Positions 55,435 through 63,996 of a stretch of 64,000 nt of DNA are shown here, piece after piece. The position numbers and the translations under genes are program-made. Where the stretch lies: NCBI RefSeq assembly GCF_901827175.1, contig NZ_LR594662.1:1302001-1366000 (forward strand). The letters are read 5' to 3'. The DNA comes from Variovorax sp. RA8. GTDB lineage: Bacteria > Pseudomonadota > Gammaproteobacteria > Burkholderiales > Burkholderiaceae_C. Position 1 is the stretch's first letter. Every line of letters starts with the position of its first letter. The notes beneath the pieces were generated by a model. It was not told the DNA's origin. It searched no databases and saw nothing but the letters and a program-made list of their open reading frames with translations.

Positions 55435-55535
55435 GAGAGCTTTCCTGTTGAGGTCGGGGTCGAGTGTGGGTCAGACCTCCTTGCAGAAAAAGCGCCTATT
55501 CATCACTACACTATTGACTCGAAATCAAGAATCCG

Positions 55536-56417
55536 ATGAAGACCACGCTCGAGGAATTGCAGGCTTTTGCCGCGGTCGTCCATGCCGGCTCCATCACGGC
55601 CGCGGCCGAGCAGCTGGAGCAGACGGTATCGGGCGTGAGCCGTGCGCTCGGCCGGCTCGAGACGAAGCTTGAAACGACGCTGCTGCGCCGCACGACACGC
55701 CGCATCGAGCTCACGGAAGAGGGCGCCGCATTCCTTGCACATGCCCAAGCGATCCTGGCGTCGATCGACAGCGCCGAGGAGCAGATGGCCGCGCGGCGCC
55801 AGCATCCCGCGGGTCAGTTGCGGGTGAACGCCGCGACACCGTTCATGCTGCACGTGATCGTTCCGCTGGTGCCCGAGTTTCACCGCTCCTATCCGCACAT
55901 CGCGCTGGAGCTGGACACGGACGAGCTCAATATCGACCTGCTGGAGCGCCGCACCGACATCGCGATCCGCATCGGCGAGCTGCGCGACTCCAGCCTCCAC
56001 GCGCGGCCGCTCGCCACCAGCCGCATTCGCGTGCTGGCAAGCCCCGCCTATCTCGCGACGCAGGGCCGCCCGAAGAACGTGGCGGCGCTGGCGAAGCACA
56101 CGCTGCTGGGCTTTACGCAGCCGGATTCGCTCAACCGTTGGCCGCTGCGCGGCACGCACGGCGACGAATGGCAGATCACGCCGAGCATCAGAGCGTCCAG
56201 CGGCGAGACGCTCAGGCAATTGGCACTCGAAGGCGCAGGCATTGTTTGCCTCTCCGACTTCATGACCGCCGGCGACCGAAAGCGCGGTGACCTGGTGCAA
56301 TTGCTCGTGAACGACACCGCCGACGTGCGCCAGGGGATCAATGCGGTGTACTACCGGAATACGAAGCTGGCGGCGCGAATCGCGTGCTTTCTAGACTTTC
56401 TGGCTGCGCGGGTATGA
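55536..56417 (+). CDS. LysR family transcriptional regulator
   Basis: LTTR of 293 aa. HTH: TTLEELQAFAAVVHAGSITA, AAEQLEQTVSGVSRALGRLE, TKLETTLLRRTTRRIELTEE. Effector domain resembles the DsdC/YafC branch (AATPFMLHVIVPLVPEFHRS, DIAIRIGELRDSSLHARPL). It is divergent from the MFS/AKR pair and probably controls them from the 101-bp spacer, which contains TTGACT as a -35-like hexamer close to the start codon. Confidence 0.93.
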   Translation: MKTTLEELQAFAAVVHAGSITAAAEQLEQTVSGVSRALGRLETKLETTLLRRTTRRIELTEEGAAFLAHAQAILASIDSAEEQMAARRQHPAGQLRVNAATPFMLHVIVPLVPEFHRSYPHIALELDTDELNIDLLERRTDIAIRIGELRDSSLHARPLATSRIRVLASPAYLATQGRPKNVAALAKHTLLGFTQPDSLNRWPLRGTHGDEWQITPSIRASSGETLRQLALEGAGIVCLSDFMTAGDRKRGDLVQLLVNDTADVRQGINAVYYRNTKLAARIACFLDFLAARV

Positions 56418-56627
56418 CAGACCCGCGCCATTTCGGATCGCGGCGGTTGACAGCAAGGTTGTTGCTGCGCTCCAGCCCTGCCGGATGCACGCTCGACGCT
56501 TGGTGTTCCCCAGATCCGGACGTCGAATCGCTCGCAACGGCCATGCGCCGCTGAACTGGCAGGCTCCTGTGCGAAGATGTGGCCTGACGCGGCTACCGCG
56601 CGGTGGTCTCGATCGAGGGACCCTTGC

Positions 56628-58787
56628 ATGCCAACTCCCGCACCCGGCCCATCCTCCCCCGCGATCCGCGCGCTGCTGTTGTGCGACCTGGTCGCCAGCA
56701 CGTACCTCGTCGAGCGCCTGGGCGACGCCGCCGCGGCCGAGTTGATGGCACGCCACGACCGCATCGCGCGCGACCTGCTCGCTGTGCACGGCGGCCGCGA
56801 GATCGACAAGAGCGACGGGTTCCTGCTGCTGTTCGAGCGGCCGGTCGAGGCGGTGCGCTTCGCGCTTGCCTACCAGGCGCAACTGCTCGAACTCGGCGCC
56901 CAGTCGAAGGCTTCCCTCGCCTCGCGCGTGGGCATTCATCTCGGCGAGGTGGTGCTGCGCGAGAACGCGGCCGCCGACATCGCGCGAGGCGCCAAGGCAT
57001 TGGAGGTCGAGGGCCTGGCCAAGGCCATCGCCGCGCGCGTCATGTCGCTTGCCGGCCAGGGGCGCATCCTGATGACACGCACGGCCTACGACTTCGCGCG
57101 CCGGGGTGCGGTGGGCCATGCCGACGAGGCTGCACTGCGCTGGGTCGTGCATGGGCCGTACCGGATGGCCGGCGTTGACGATCCGGTGGAGGTCTGCGAA
57201 GTGGCCGTCGCCGGCGCTGGCGCGCTGACGCCGCCTCCAAGCGCGGAAAAGGCACAGCGCGTGGCCCAGGCCGCCGCATCGTCGACCTCCGCCGCGCCGG
57301 CCGCCGGACCGCTGCTCGCCGTGCTGGCATTCGACAACCTGTCCAACGACCCCGAGATGCAGTTCTTCTCCGACGGCGTCAGCGAGGAAATCATTCAGCG
57401 CGTATCGCGTGGCAGCCAGCTCAAGGTGATCGGACGCACCTCGAGCTTCCAGTTCCGCGGCGATCGCAAGGCGGAGGCGGCGAACGCCTTGCATTGCACC
57501 CACGTGCTCGACGGATCGATCCGCCGCGCAGCGGCCCGCGTGCGGGTCAGTGCCCATCTGATGGAGGCCGCCTCGCAGACCACGCTGTGGTCGGAACGCT
57601 TCGAGCGCGGGGTGGAGGACATCTTCGCCGTGCAGGACGAGATCTCCGAGAACATCGCCCGCGCGCTCGATCAGGCCTTCGCCAGCGCGCCGGCCCCCAC
57701 GGTGGAGCCGGCGGTGTATGACCTCTACCTCCGATCGAGGCCCAAGGGATACGCGCCCGACGAACTGCGCACCCACGTTGGCGTGCTGGAACTGGTGACC
57801 TCGCGCGCACCGCAGTTCGCCGCGGCATGGGGGCGGCTGGCCTATCTGCGTGCCTTCTTGCGCTTCTACCAGCCGTTCGCCGAACGCGCAGCCAGCGCGG
57901 CTCAGGTGGACCGCGAAGCCGAGCGTGCGCTATCGCTCGATGCACAGAACCTCGACGCGATGGCAGGGCAGTACTTCGTGATCGCGCCGTTCGGGCGCTT
58001 CGTCGAGGCCGATGCCGCGCTCGTTCGTCTGCGCCGCGCACCCGGCACCGGCGACGGGCAGCGCTACATCGGCTGGGGCCTGCGCCACTTCGGCTGGATG
58101 CGCGAGGCGCTGACGGCCACCGAGCAGGCCTACCAGCTCGATGTGCTGGACCCGATGTCGGCCAACCTCCTCGCCCTCGCGCGCATGGCGGCAGGCCATA
58201 TAGCCGACGCCATTCCCTTGTTCGAGGAACTGGTGGAGCGCATGCCCACGATGAGCTTTCCTGTGTCCAGCCTGCTGCGTGCCCATGCATTCCAGCAGGA
58301 CTGGGCCGCGGTGGATCGCCTGCTCGCGCTGGCCGAGCAACGCCAGTTGCGCGAGTTCCAGGACGGGCTTCCCTTCATCCGCGCCAAGCGCGACCCCTCG
58401 CCCACGCACATCGGCGCGTGGCGCGACGAGCTCGAAGCGCATGTTCGCAGGACGGGCTGGGTCGACGTGTCACGCCTCGTGTACGCGGCCCACCTGGGCC
58501 TGGTGGACGAGGCTTACGCCGCCGCCGACGCCGCACGCCTGGGGCCGGCCGGCCATGCCGACGACATCATGGGACCCGACGGCTACCGCACCGCGCTGCT
58601 GTTCCAGGCCAGCATGCCCGAGCTGCGCAACGACCGGCGTTTCGCGCCTTTGTGCGCGCGGCTCGGACTCGTCGAATTCTGGCTGGCCAGCGGGAAGTGG
58701 CCCGACTGCGCGAGCGAAGTGCCCTACGACTTCCAGCGCGCATGCGAGCAGGCACGGGCCGTGCCGAAAGAAGACTTCGGCGTCTGA
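56628..58787 (+). CDS. Class III cyclase-like domain fused to TolB-like/TPR module
   Basis: Protein of 719 aa. Residues about 12-190 form a class III adenylate/guanylate cyclase fold: metal Asp20 in LLCDLVAST and Asp63 in KSDGFLLLF, RVGIHLGEVV; the transition-state Asn of VN-x-AAR is Ala133 here (AKAIAARV), with Arg137 kept. After a Pro/Ala linker comes a TolB N-like domain (about 229-340: AVLAFDNLSNDPEMQFFSDG, HVLDGSIRRAA), then helical repeats to the end. From residue 229 it closely matches 60791-62653. GAGGGA precedes the ATG. Cyclase activity is doubtful. Confidence 0.9.
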   Translation: MPTPAPGPSSPAIRALLLCDLVASTYLVERLGDAAAAELMARHDRIARDLLAVHGGREIDKSDGFLLLFERPVEAVRFALAYQAQLLELGAQSKASLASRVGIHLGEVVLRENAAADIARGAKALEVEGLAKAIAARVMSLAGQGRILMTRTAYDFARRGAVGHADEAALRWVVHGPYRMAGVDDPVEVCEVAVAGAGALTPPPSAEKAQRVAQAAASSTSAAPAAGPLLAVLAFDNLSNDPEMQFFSDGVSEEIIQRVSRGSQLKVIGRTSSFQFRGDRKAEAANALHCTHVLDGSIRRAAARVRVSAHLMEAASQTTLWSERFERGVEDIFAVQDEISENIARALDQAFASAPAPTVEPAVYDLYLRSRPKGYAPDELRTHVGVLELVTSRAPQFAAAWGRLAYLRAFLRFYQPFAERAASAAQVDREAERALSLDAQNLDAMAGQYFVIAPFGRFVEADAALVRLRRAPGTGDGQRYIGWGLRHFGWMREALTATEQAYQLDVLDPMSANLLALARMAAGHIADAIPLFEELVERMPTMSFPVSSLLRAHAFQQDWAAVDRLLALAEQRQLREFQDGLPFIRAKRDPSPTHIGAWRDELEAHVRRTGWVDVSRLVYAAHLGLVDEAYAAADAARLGPAGHADDIMGPDGYRTALLFQASMPELRNDRRFAPLCARLGLVEFWLASGKWPDCASEVPYDFQRACEQARAVPKEDFGV

Positions 58788-58806
58788 GCGTCCGCCCCCC
58801 GGCGCT

Positions 58807-59481
58807 TCACACGGTCACGAACGACTCGCCCTTGTGCGCGGCGGTGACCCCGTCGAGCGTGGCGTTCACCGACTTCCAGCTCTTCAGCGCCTTGATTCGC
58901 GCCAGCCAGCCCTGCACGTACGGATAAGCCGCGAAATCGCAACCGATCACTTCGCCCAAGGTGAGCAGTCCGGCGCCGAAATGGTCCGCGATGCTGATCG
59001 CATCCCCGCACACGTAGTTGTGCCCGGGGCCGAGGATGTGGTCGTTGAGGACTTGCAGCCACACCTTCGAGCGTTCCTGGCCCCACTGCACGGTGCCGGC
59101 CTGCGCCTCGTCGCTGCGCCGCTTGTGGTGCGGCAGCAGCTGGGCGAACACCAGGCCGAAGCAGTAGTCTCGGCTCAGTTGGGTGTTGAACCAGTCCATG
59201 CGCTCGTTGACGCGCGCCCGCTGCTGCAGGCCCTTGGGGTACAGCGGCGAGTCGATCTTGTCGGCCAGGTATTTCAGGATAGCCGAGCTCTCGGTGAGGC
59301 GGAAATCGCCGTCCTCCAGCATCGGCACCAGCGCATTCGGGTTGAGCGCACGATAGGCCGGCTGCATGTGCTCGCCCTTGAAGATGTCGACCAGCTTCAG
59401 GTCGAGCTCGATACCGCTCTCCGCAGCGAAGAGCAGCACGGGCCTGCTCGCGGTGGAAGCGGGGTGGTAGTACAGCTTCAT
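58807..59481 (-). CDS. Glutathione S-transferase
   Basis: GST of 224 aa. Thioredoxin-fold domain with MKLYYHPASTASRPVLLFAA, the glutathione motif NPNALVPMLEDGDFRLTESS (cis-Pro, Glu-Ser) and AILKYLADK; C-terminal helices include MDWFNTQLSRDYCFGLVFAQ and SIADHFGAGLLTLGEVI. Theta/beta-like by pattern, a cytoplasmic detoxification enzyme. It lies convergent to the cyclase-like gene (19 bp away) and 78 bp after the AmiC-like gene on the same strand. Confidence 0.92.
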   Translation of the reverse strand: MKLYYHPASTASRPVLLFAAESGIELDLKLVDIFKGEHMQPAYRALNPNALVPMLEDGDFRLTESSAILKYLADKIDSPLYPKGLQQRARVNERMDWFNTQLSRDYCFGLVFAQLLPHHKRRSDEAQAGTVQWGQERSKVWLQVLNDHILGPGHNYVCGDAISIADHFGAGLLTLGEVIGCDFAAYPYVQGWLARIKALKSWKSVNATLDGVTAAHKGESFVTV

Positions 59482-59559
59482 CTCAGGTCTCCTGGCTAAA
59501 TCGGCAACCTCCGTGCTGCGCACTGCGGTGCGAGCCCCTTCGGAGCGGCCGGGCGTGGC

Positions 59560-60672
59560 TCATTGCACGCTCTGCACGCGCTCGTTGGGATCGATCACGC
59601 CGAGGTTCTCGATGACCTTCATCTGCCCTGCCTGCACCTGGCCGACGTACATGGTAAGCCGCAGGTGGTGCTGGCCAGGCACCATTTCGGCGGGCCCACC
59701 CGGTCCTTCGGCGATGCGCGCGTGGTCGAGCGCGCGGATCACCGCCGCCTGATCAAGCGTGCCGGCCTCCCGCACGGCCGCCTCCCAGAGCTTCAGCCCG
59801 CGATACAGCCCCGTGCTGGCGCTGCCGGCTGTGAACTTGGCGCTGCCCGGAAATCGTTCGTCGTAGCGGCGCAGCAGCGCCGTGCTGAACGGGTCGCTGA
59901 CGGCCTGGTAGTAGTCGAGGCAGCTGTAGAGGCCCTCGACATGCTCGGCCGGCAGCAGGCTCGCAAAGTTTTCCTCGAAGTAGGGGCAGACGATGCGGCC
60001 GCCGCGCTTCGTGAAGCCGGCCTCATACAGCTGGCGCAGGAACGGCGCCACGCCGGGCGGCACCGTGGTGTTGAAGACTACCTGCGCGCCGCTGGACATG
60101 ATCTTGTCGACCGTGCCGCGGTAGTCCGCGTGATCAATGGGGAAATACTCCTCGCCGACGATCGAGCCGCCGTTCGCGGTGACCGCGGCACGCACGCGCT
60201 TGTTCATTACGTGCGGCCAGATGTAGTCGGCCGACGGGAGGTAGAACTCGCGAGCATCGGTGTGCTTCATCAGCCAGGGGATCAGCGAATCGACCTGTTG
60301 CGCCGGCACGGGGCCGGTGCAGAAGATGAGCGGGTCGCTCTCCTCACCCTCGTACTGCTCCGGGTAGATGTAGAGTTTCTTGCCCTGCACGACGGCCGGG
60401 CCCTTGATCGCCTGCCGGGTGGAGCTGTAGATGCCGCCGAAGATCACGTCCACGCGATCGCCCTGAACCAGCTTGGCGGCCTTGGCCGCGGCCACCTTGT
60501 CGTCGGTGGCGCTGTCTTCGGTGATCAGCTCGATGCGCCGCCCGAGCAGGCCGCCGCCGGCGTTGATCTCGTCGACCACCAGGCGGGCGAGGTTGGCGTT
60601 GGCAATGCCGAGGAAGGACAGTGGGCCGGTCTGGTCGGTGACGAGGCCGATCTTGATGGATGCTTGGCTCAC
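59560..60672 (-). CDS. AmiC/UrtA-type periplasmic-binding-fold protein without signal peptide
   Basis: Protein of 370 aa in the branched-chain/amide/urea binding family (PBP type 1): IKIGLVTDQTGPLSFLGIAN, NAGGGLLGRRIELITED, FGGIYSSTRQAIKGP, LYIYPEQYEGEESDP and FYLPSADYIWPHVMNK. The pattern YP-x2-YEG and SDYI is close to AmiC and UrtA. It starts directly with the domain (GTG at 60672 after AAGGAG), so it is probably cytoplasmic like AmiC, a ligand sensor, rather than a transporter component. No ABC genes accompany it. It is divergent from a wHTH regulator 118 bp away. Confidence 0.9.
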   Translation of the reverse strand: MSQASIKIGLVTDQTGPLSFLGIANANLARLVVDEINAGGGLLGRRIELITEDSATDDKVAAAKAAKLVQGDRVDVIFGGIYSSTRQAIKGPAVVQGKKLYIYPEQYEGEESDPLIFCTGPVPAQQVDSLIPWLMKHTDAREFYLPSADYIWPHVMNKRVRAAVTANGGSIVGEEYFPIDHADYRGTVDKIMSSGAQVVFNTTVPPGVAPFLRQLYEAGFTKRGGRIVCPYFEENFASLLPAEHVEGLYSCLDYYQAVSDPFSTALLRRYDERFPGSAKFTAGSASTGLYRGLKLWEAAVREAGTLDQAAVIRALDHARIAEGPGGPAEMVPGQHHLRLTMYVGQVQAGQMKVIENLGVIDPNERVQSVQ

Positions 60673-60790
60673 GATGGGATCTCCTTGCGAATGGTGGATA
60701 AGTGCGGCCCTTTCGCGGGGTGCAGGCACTGTGCGCGCCGGGGGACGCCCACGTCTTTAAGCGATGTGAAACGTTGCTAAAGCCCGCCCC

Positions 60791-62653
60791 GTGGCCCGAC
60801 AATCGGGGCCGACAAGCAACAGAGGCGCCCAGGTCTTGGTCTTCAAAGCGAAGGGGTTCGAAGTGCGGCCGGCGGAGCGCCGCTTGCTGGTCCACGGCCA
60901 GCCGGTCTCGCTCGGCGGACGCGCGTTCGACTTGCTGCTGGCGCTGATCGAGTTGCGCGAGCGCGTGGTCGCCAAGGACGAACTGCTGGCGCGGGTCTGG
61001 CCTGGCACGGTGGTCGAGGAGAACAATCTCACCGTGCAGATCTCGTCGCTGCGCAAGGTTCTCGGGCCGGACGCCATCGCCACCGTGGCGGGGCGCGGCT
61101 ACCAATTCACGCTGTCCTTGCTGGACGACGACGCTCCCGTCTCACCGGCCGAGTCGTCGTTTCCGCGCGACCGTCCCGTGATCGCCGTGCTCGCCTTCGA
61201 CAACCTGTCGAACGAGCCCGAGATGCAGTTCTTCTCCGACGGCGTCAGCGAGGAGATCATCCAGCGCCTCGCGCGTGGCACCCAGCTGCGGGTGATCAGT
61301 CGGACCACGAGCTTCCAGTTCCGTGGCGAACGAAAGGCCGAGGCGGCGCAACGCCTGAACTGCGCCTACGTGCTCGACGGCTCGATCCGCCGCGCGGCTG
61401 GCCAGGTTCGCATCAGCGCCCACCTGACGGAGGCCGCGTCCGGCACGACGCTGTGGTCCGACCACTATGACCGTGCGCTGGAAGGCATCTTCGAGGTCCA
61501 GGACGACATCGCCGAAAGCATCGCGCGCGCGCTCGACCACGGTTTCTTCGGTGTTGCGACGCGCGCAGTCGATCCTGCGGTCTATGACTTGTACCTGCGA
61601 TCCAGCCCCAAGTCCTATGCCCCGGAAGAGCTGCGCACCAGCGTCGGCGTGCTCGAGGTGGTGACGCAGCGCGCACCGCATTTCGCCGAGGCCTGGGGGA
61701 GGCTCGCCTACGTGCGCAGCTTCCTTCACATGTACCTGCCATTTGCCGAGCGTGCAGCCAGCGCCGGGCACGTGGTTCGCGAAGCCTCGCACGCGCTGGC
61801 GCTCGACGCGCAGAACAACGACGCCCTCGTCGCGCGATGCTTCGTGATGCCGCCCTTCGGCCGGTTCGTCGAAGCCGAGGACTTCCTCGAGCGTCTGCGC
61901 CAGGCGCCCGGCTCGGGCGCCGGCCGGCGCTACATCAGCTGGCTGCTGCGCCTGACCGGCCGCCTGCGTGCGAGCCTCGGCGAAGCCGAACGCATCTACC
62001 GCCTGGACATGCTCGATCCGATGTCGGCCAACCTGGTGGCGTTGGCCCGCATGGCCACGGGACAGGTCGCCGAGGCGGTGCCCGTGTACGAGGACCTCGT
62101 GGCGCGCATCCCCGACATGAGCTTTCCGATCTCGAGCTTGCTGCGGGCCCATGCCTTCCTGCAGGATTGGACGGCGGTCGATCGCCTGCTCACGCTCGCG
62201 GCCACGCGCCCGCTGCGCGAGTTCCAGGACACCATCCCTTTCGTCCGCGCCAAGCGCGACCCGACGCCTGAGCACATCGGCGCCTGGCGCAGCGAGTTCG
62301 AGGCGCACGTGATGATCACCGGCGGTGTGGACGTGGCCCGCCTGGTCTATGCCGCGCACCTGGGCCTGGTCGACGAGGCCTTCCGTGCTGCCGATGGTGC
62401 CCGCCTGGGGCCTGCAGGGGCCAGCACCGACATCATGGGCCCCGACGGCTACCGCACCGCGCTGCTGTTCCAGGCCAGCATGCCCGAGCTGCGCAACGAC
62501 CCACGCTTCCCGCGGCTGTGCGCGCGGCTGGGGCTGGTGGAGTTTTGGCTCGCCAGCGGCCAGTGGCCCGATTGCGCGGACGAGGTGCCCTACGATTTCC
62601 GGCAAGAGTGTGAATCGGCCAAGGGTGTGCCCAGGGAGATCTTCGGGTTTTGA
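60791..62653 (+). CDS. Winged-helix regulator fused to TolB-like/TPR module
   Basis: Protein of 620 aa. Residues about 16-110 form a CadC/OmpR-type winged helix (GGRAFDLLLALIELRERVVA, VQISSLRKVLG, VAGRGYQF). From residue 132 (AVLAFDNLSNEPEMQFFSDG, YVLDGSIRRAAGQVRISAHL) to the end it matches the body of the cyclase-like protein at 56628-58787, finishing ASGQWPDCADEVPYDF. No transmembrane segment follows the winged helix, unlike CadC. It probably senses a signal through the TolB-like/helical module and controls the divergent AmiC-like gene. Confidence 0.9.
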   Translation: MARQSGPTSNRGAQVLVFKAKGFEVRPAERRLLVHGQPVSLGGRAFDLLLALIELRERVVAKDELLARVWPGTVVEENNLTVQISSLRKVLGPDAIATVAGRGYQFTLSLLDDDAPVSPAESSFPRDRPVIAVLAFDNLSNEPEMQFFSDGVSEEIIQRLARGTQLRVISRTTSFQFRGERKAEAAQRLNCAYVLDGSIRRAAGQVRISAHLTEAASGTTLWSDHYDRALEGIFEVQDDIAESIARALDHGFFGVATRAVDPAVYDLYLRSSPKSYAPEELRTSVGVLEVVTQRAPHFAEAWGRLAYVRSFLHMYLPFAERAASAGHVVREASHALALDAQNNDALVARCFVMPPFGRFVEAEDFLERLRQAPGSGAGRRYISWLLRLTGRLRASLGEAERIYRLDMLDPMSANLVALARMATGQVAEAVPVYEDLVARIPDMSFPISSLLRAHAFLQDWTAVDRLLTLAATRPLREFQDTIPFVRAKRDPTPEHIGAWRSEFEAHVMITGGVDVARLVYAAHLGLVDEAFRAADGARLGPAGASTDIMGPDGYRTALLFQASMPELRNDPRFPRLCARLGLVEFWLASGQWPDCADEVPYDFRQECESAKGVPREIFGF

Positions 62654-62842
62654 AGGCGCAACATGGTTCAAGTACCCGCGTCATTTCATGCGGGTGGTCG
62701 AGTCGGGCATCCTCAGAATCCGGGCCAACAGCAGCCAGTCGACAAGGGCACCGGTACGCTGGTTGCTCGGTAAGAGCATCCGCCCGGCTGGAGGCCAATT
62801 CCCCCCGAATATGCGACATCGTTGAAAGAGGGACCGAAGGAC

Positions 62843-63277
62843 ATGACAGTCAAGCGAATGGACAACGTCCTGATAGTTGTCGACGATCTCGAAGCAGTGA
62901 AAGCGTTCTTCATCGAGTTGGGCCTCGAGCTTGAGGGCCAAACCACGGTTGAAGGGCCTTCTGTCGGGAGCCTCATAGGGCTTGGAGACGTCCGAGCCAC
63001 CCTCGCGATGCTGCGGACTCCCGATGGGCAGGGAATTGAACTGGACAAGTTCCACACGCCAGATGCAGTCAGGTTTGGACCCGTGAAAGCGCCGGTGAAC
63101 GCTTTGGGTCTTCGTCGCATCATGTTTGCCGTCGATGACATCGACGCTGTCGTTGCGCGGATGCAGGCCCATGGCGCAGAACTCATTGGCCAGATGCAGT
63201 ACGAGAAAGCGTACCGGCTCGCCTACATGCGTGGGCCTGAGGGCATCATCGTCGGGCTTGCCGAGCAGCTCGGCTAG
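62843..63277 (+). CDS. VOC family protein
   Basis: Protein of 144 aa with one VOC domain of two beta-alpha-beta modules: MDNVLIVVDDLEAVKAFFIE, LGLELEG, then LRRIMFAVDDIDAVVARMQA and YMRGPEGIIVGLAEQLG at the end, where the metal Glu is replaced by Gly-Leu. Common role: metal-dependent isomerase, dioxygenase or resistance protein; substrate unknown. ATG 62843 is preferred to TTG 62822 because it starts the domain properly. Its 3' end overlaps the TetR gene by 32 bp (convergent). Confidence 0.88.
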   Translation: MTVKRMDNVLIVVDDLEAVKAFFIELGLELEGQTTVEGPSVGSLIGLGDVRATLAMLRTPDGQGIELDKFHTPDAVRFGPVKAPVNALGLRRIMFAVDDIDAVVARMQAHGAELIGQMQYEKAYRLAYMRGPEGIIVGLAEQLG

Positions 63278-63890
63278 GGGTGGGCGGCTCGCTCGCTCCG
63301 GCACTCGGACTATCCAGCGCCCCGATGGCCACGCGGACCGCCGTTTCGAGAGTCTTCCGGCCGGGCCGCGTCTTGGCCAGGACATTGAGCCCTTGCACGG
63401 TGCAGACGAGAAAGGCCGCGGCCTCTTGGGACGGAACGCCCGGCGGCAGCTCGCCCTCGCGCCGGGCGCGCTCGATCGCGCCCGCGAAAGCTGCTTCGAG
63501 CCGAGCCAGGTGCAGCCGGAAGGCCTGCGCGATCTCGGCGTCCGTCATGGCGAACTCGACGACCGAGTTGGTGACGAGGCAGCCCCACTTGCGCTTGCCC
63601 TCGACCATCGCGCCGACGAGGCTCTTGAAGTAGTCGAGGATGCCTGCAAGACCCGACGGGTTGCCGTTCAAACGCTCGATCGCCTGCTGCGACACCTCGC
63701 CCATATAGCGTTGCAGGGCCTGGACGAAGAGTCCGCGCTTGTCACCGAAGGCCGCGTACAGGCTGCCGGAGTTCAGCCCCGTGACGCGGCAGATCTCCTG
63801 CATGCCGACGGCGTCGTAGCCTCGCTCCCAGAACACGTCGACGGCCTTGTCCAGTACCTCGCCGGTGTCGAAACTTCTTGTACGTCCCAT
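63246..63890 (-). CDS. TetR/AcrR family transcriptional regulator
   Basis: Repressor of 214 aa. The N-terminal HTH reads GEVLDKAVDVFWERGYDAVG, MQEICRVTGLNSGSLYAAFG and DKRGLFVQALQRY. The C-terminal ligand domain (KRKWGCLVTNSVVEFAMTDA, EAAAFLVCTVQGLNVLAKTR) resembles the YxaF/NemR/AcuR branch that senses electrophiles or flavour-like small molecules. Operator-like repeats at 63898-63919 and 63975-63996 suggest autoregulation and control of a divergent gene beyond the window edge. Confidence 0.93.
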   Translation of the reverse strand: MGRTRSFDTGEVLDKAVDVFWERGYDAVGMQEICRVTGLNSGSLYAAFGDKRGLFVQALQRYMGEVSQQAIERLNGNPSGLAGILDYFKSLVGAMVEGKRKWGCLVTNSVVEFAMTDAEIAQAFRLHLARLEAAFAGAIERARREGELPPGVPSQEAAAFLVCTVQGLNVLAKTRPGRKTLETAVRVAIGALDSPSAGASEPPTPSRAARQARR

Positions 63891-63897
63891 TGCAAAA

Positions 63898-63919
63898 TTG
63901 TAGATTAATCAATCAAAAA
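63898..63919. promoter_or_regulatory. TetR operator-like site 1
   Basis: Starts TTGTAGA, contains ATCA-TCAA, and matches site 2 at 17 of 22 positions. It begins 8 bp upstream of the TetR start codon, where binding would block transcription or initiation of its own gene. Confidence 0.55.
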
Positions 63920-63974
63920 AAAGTGGATCGTTGTTCTCGCCCGGCATGAACACGCCTTCTTAGTGTGACTAGAA

Positions 63975-63996
63975 TTGTAGAACGATCATTCAACAA
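63975..63996. promoter_or_regulatory. TetR operator-like site 2, near-perfect palindrome
   Basis: A 22-bp near-palindrome: arms TTGT-GAA and TTC-ACAA around a central GATC, with 18 of 22 positions symmetric. It lies 77 bp from site 1, close to seven helical turns, and next to a probable divergent gene that starts beyond the window. Confidence 0.6.
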
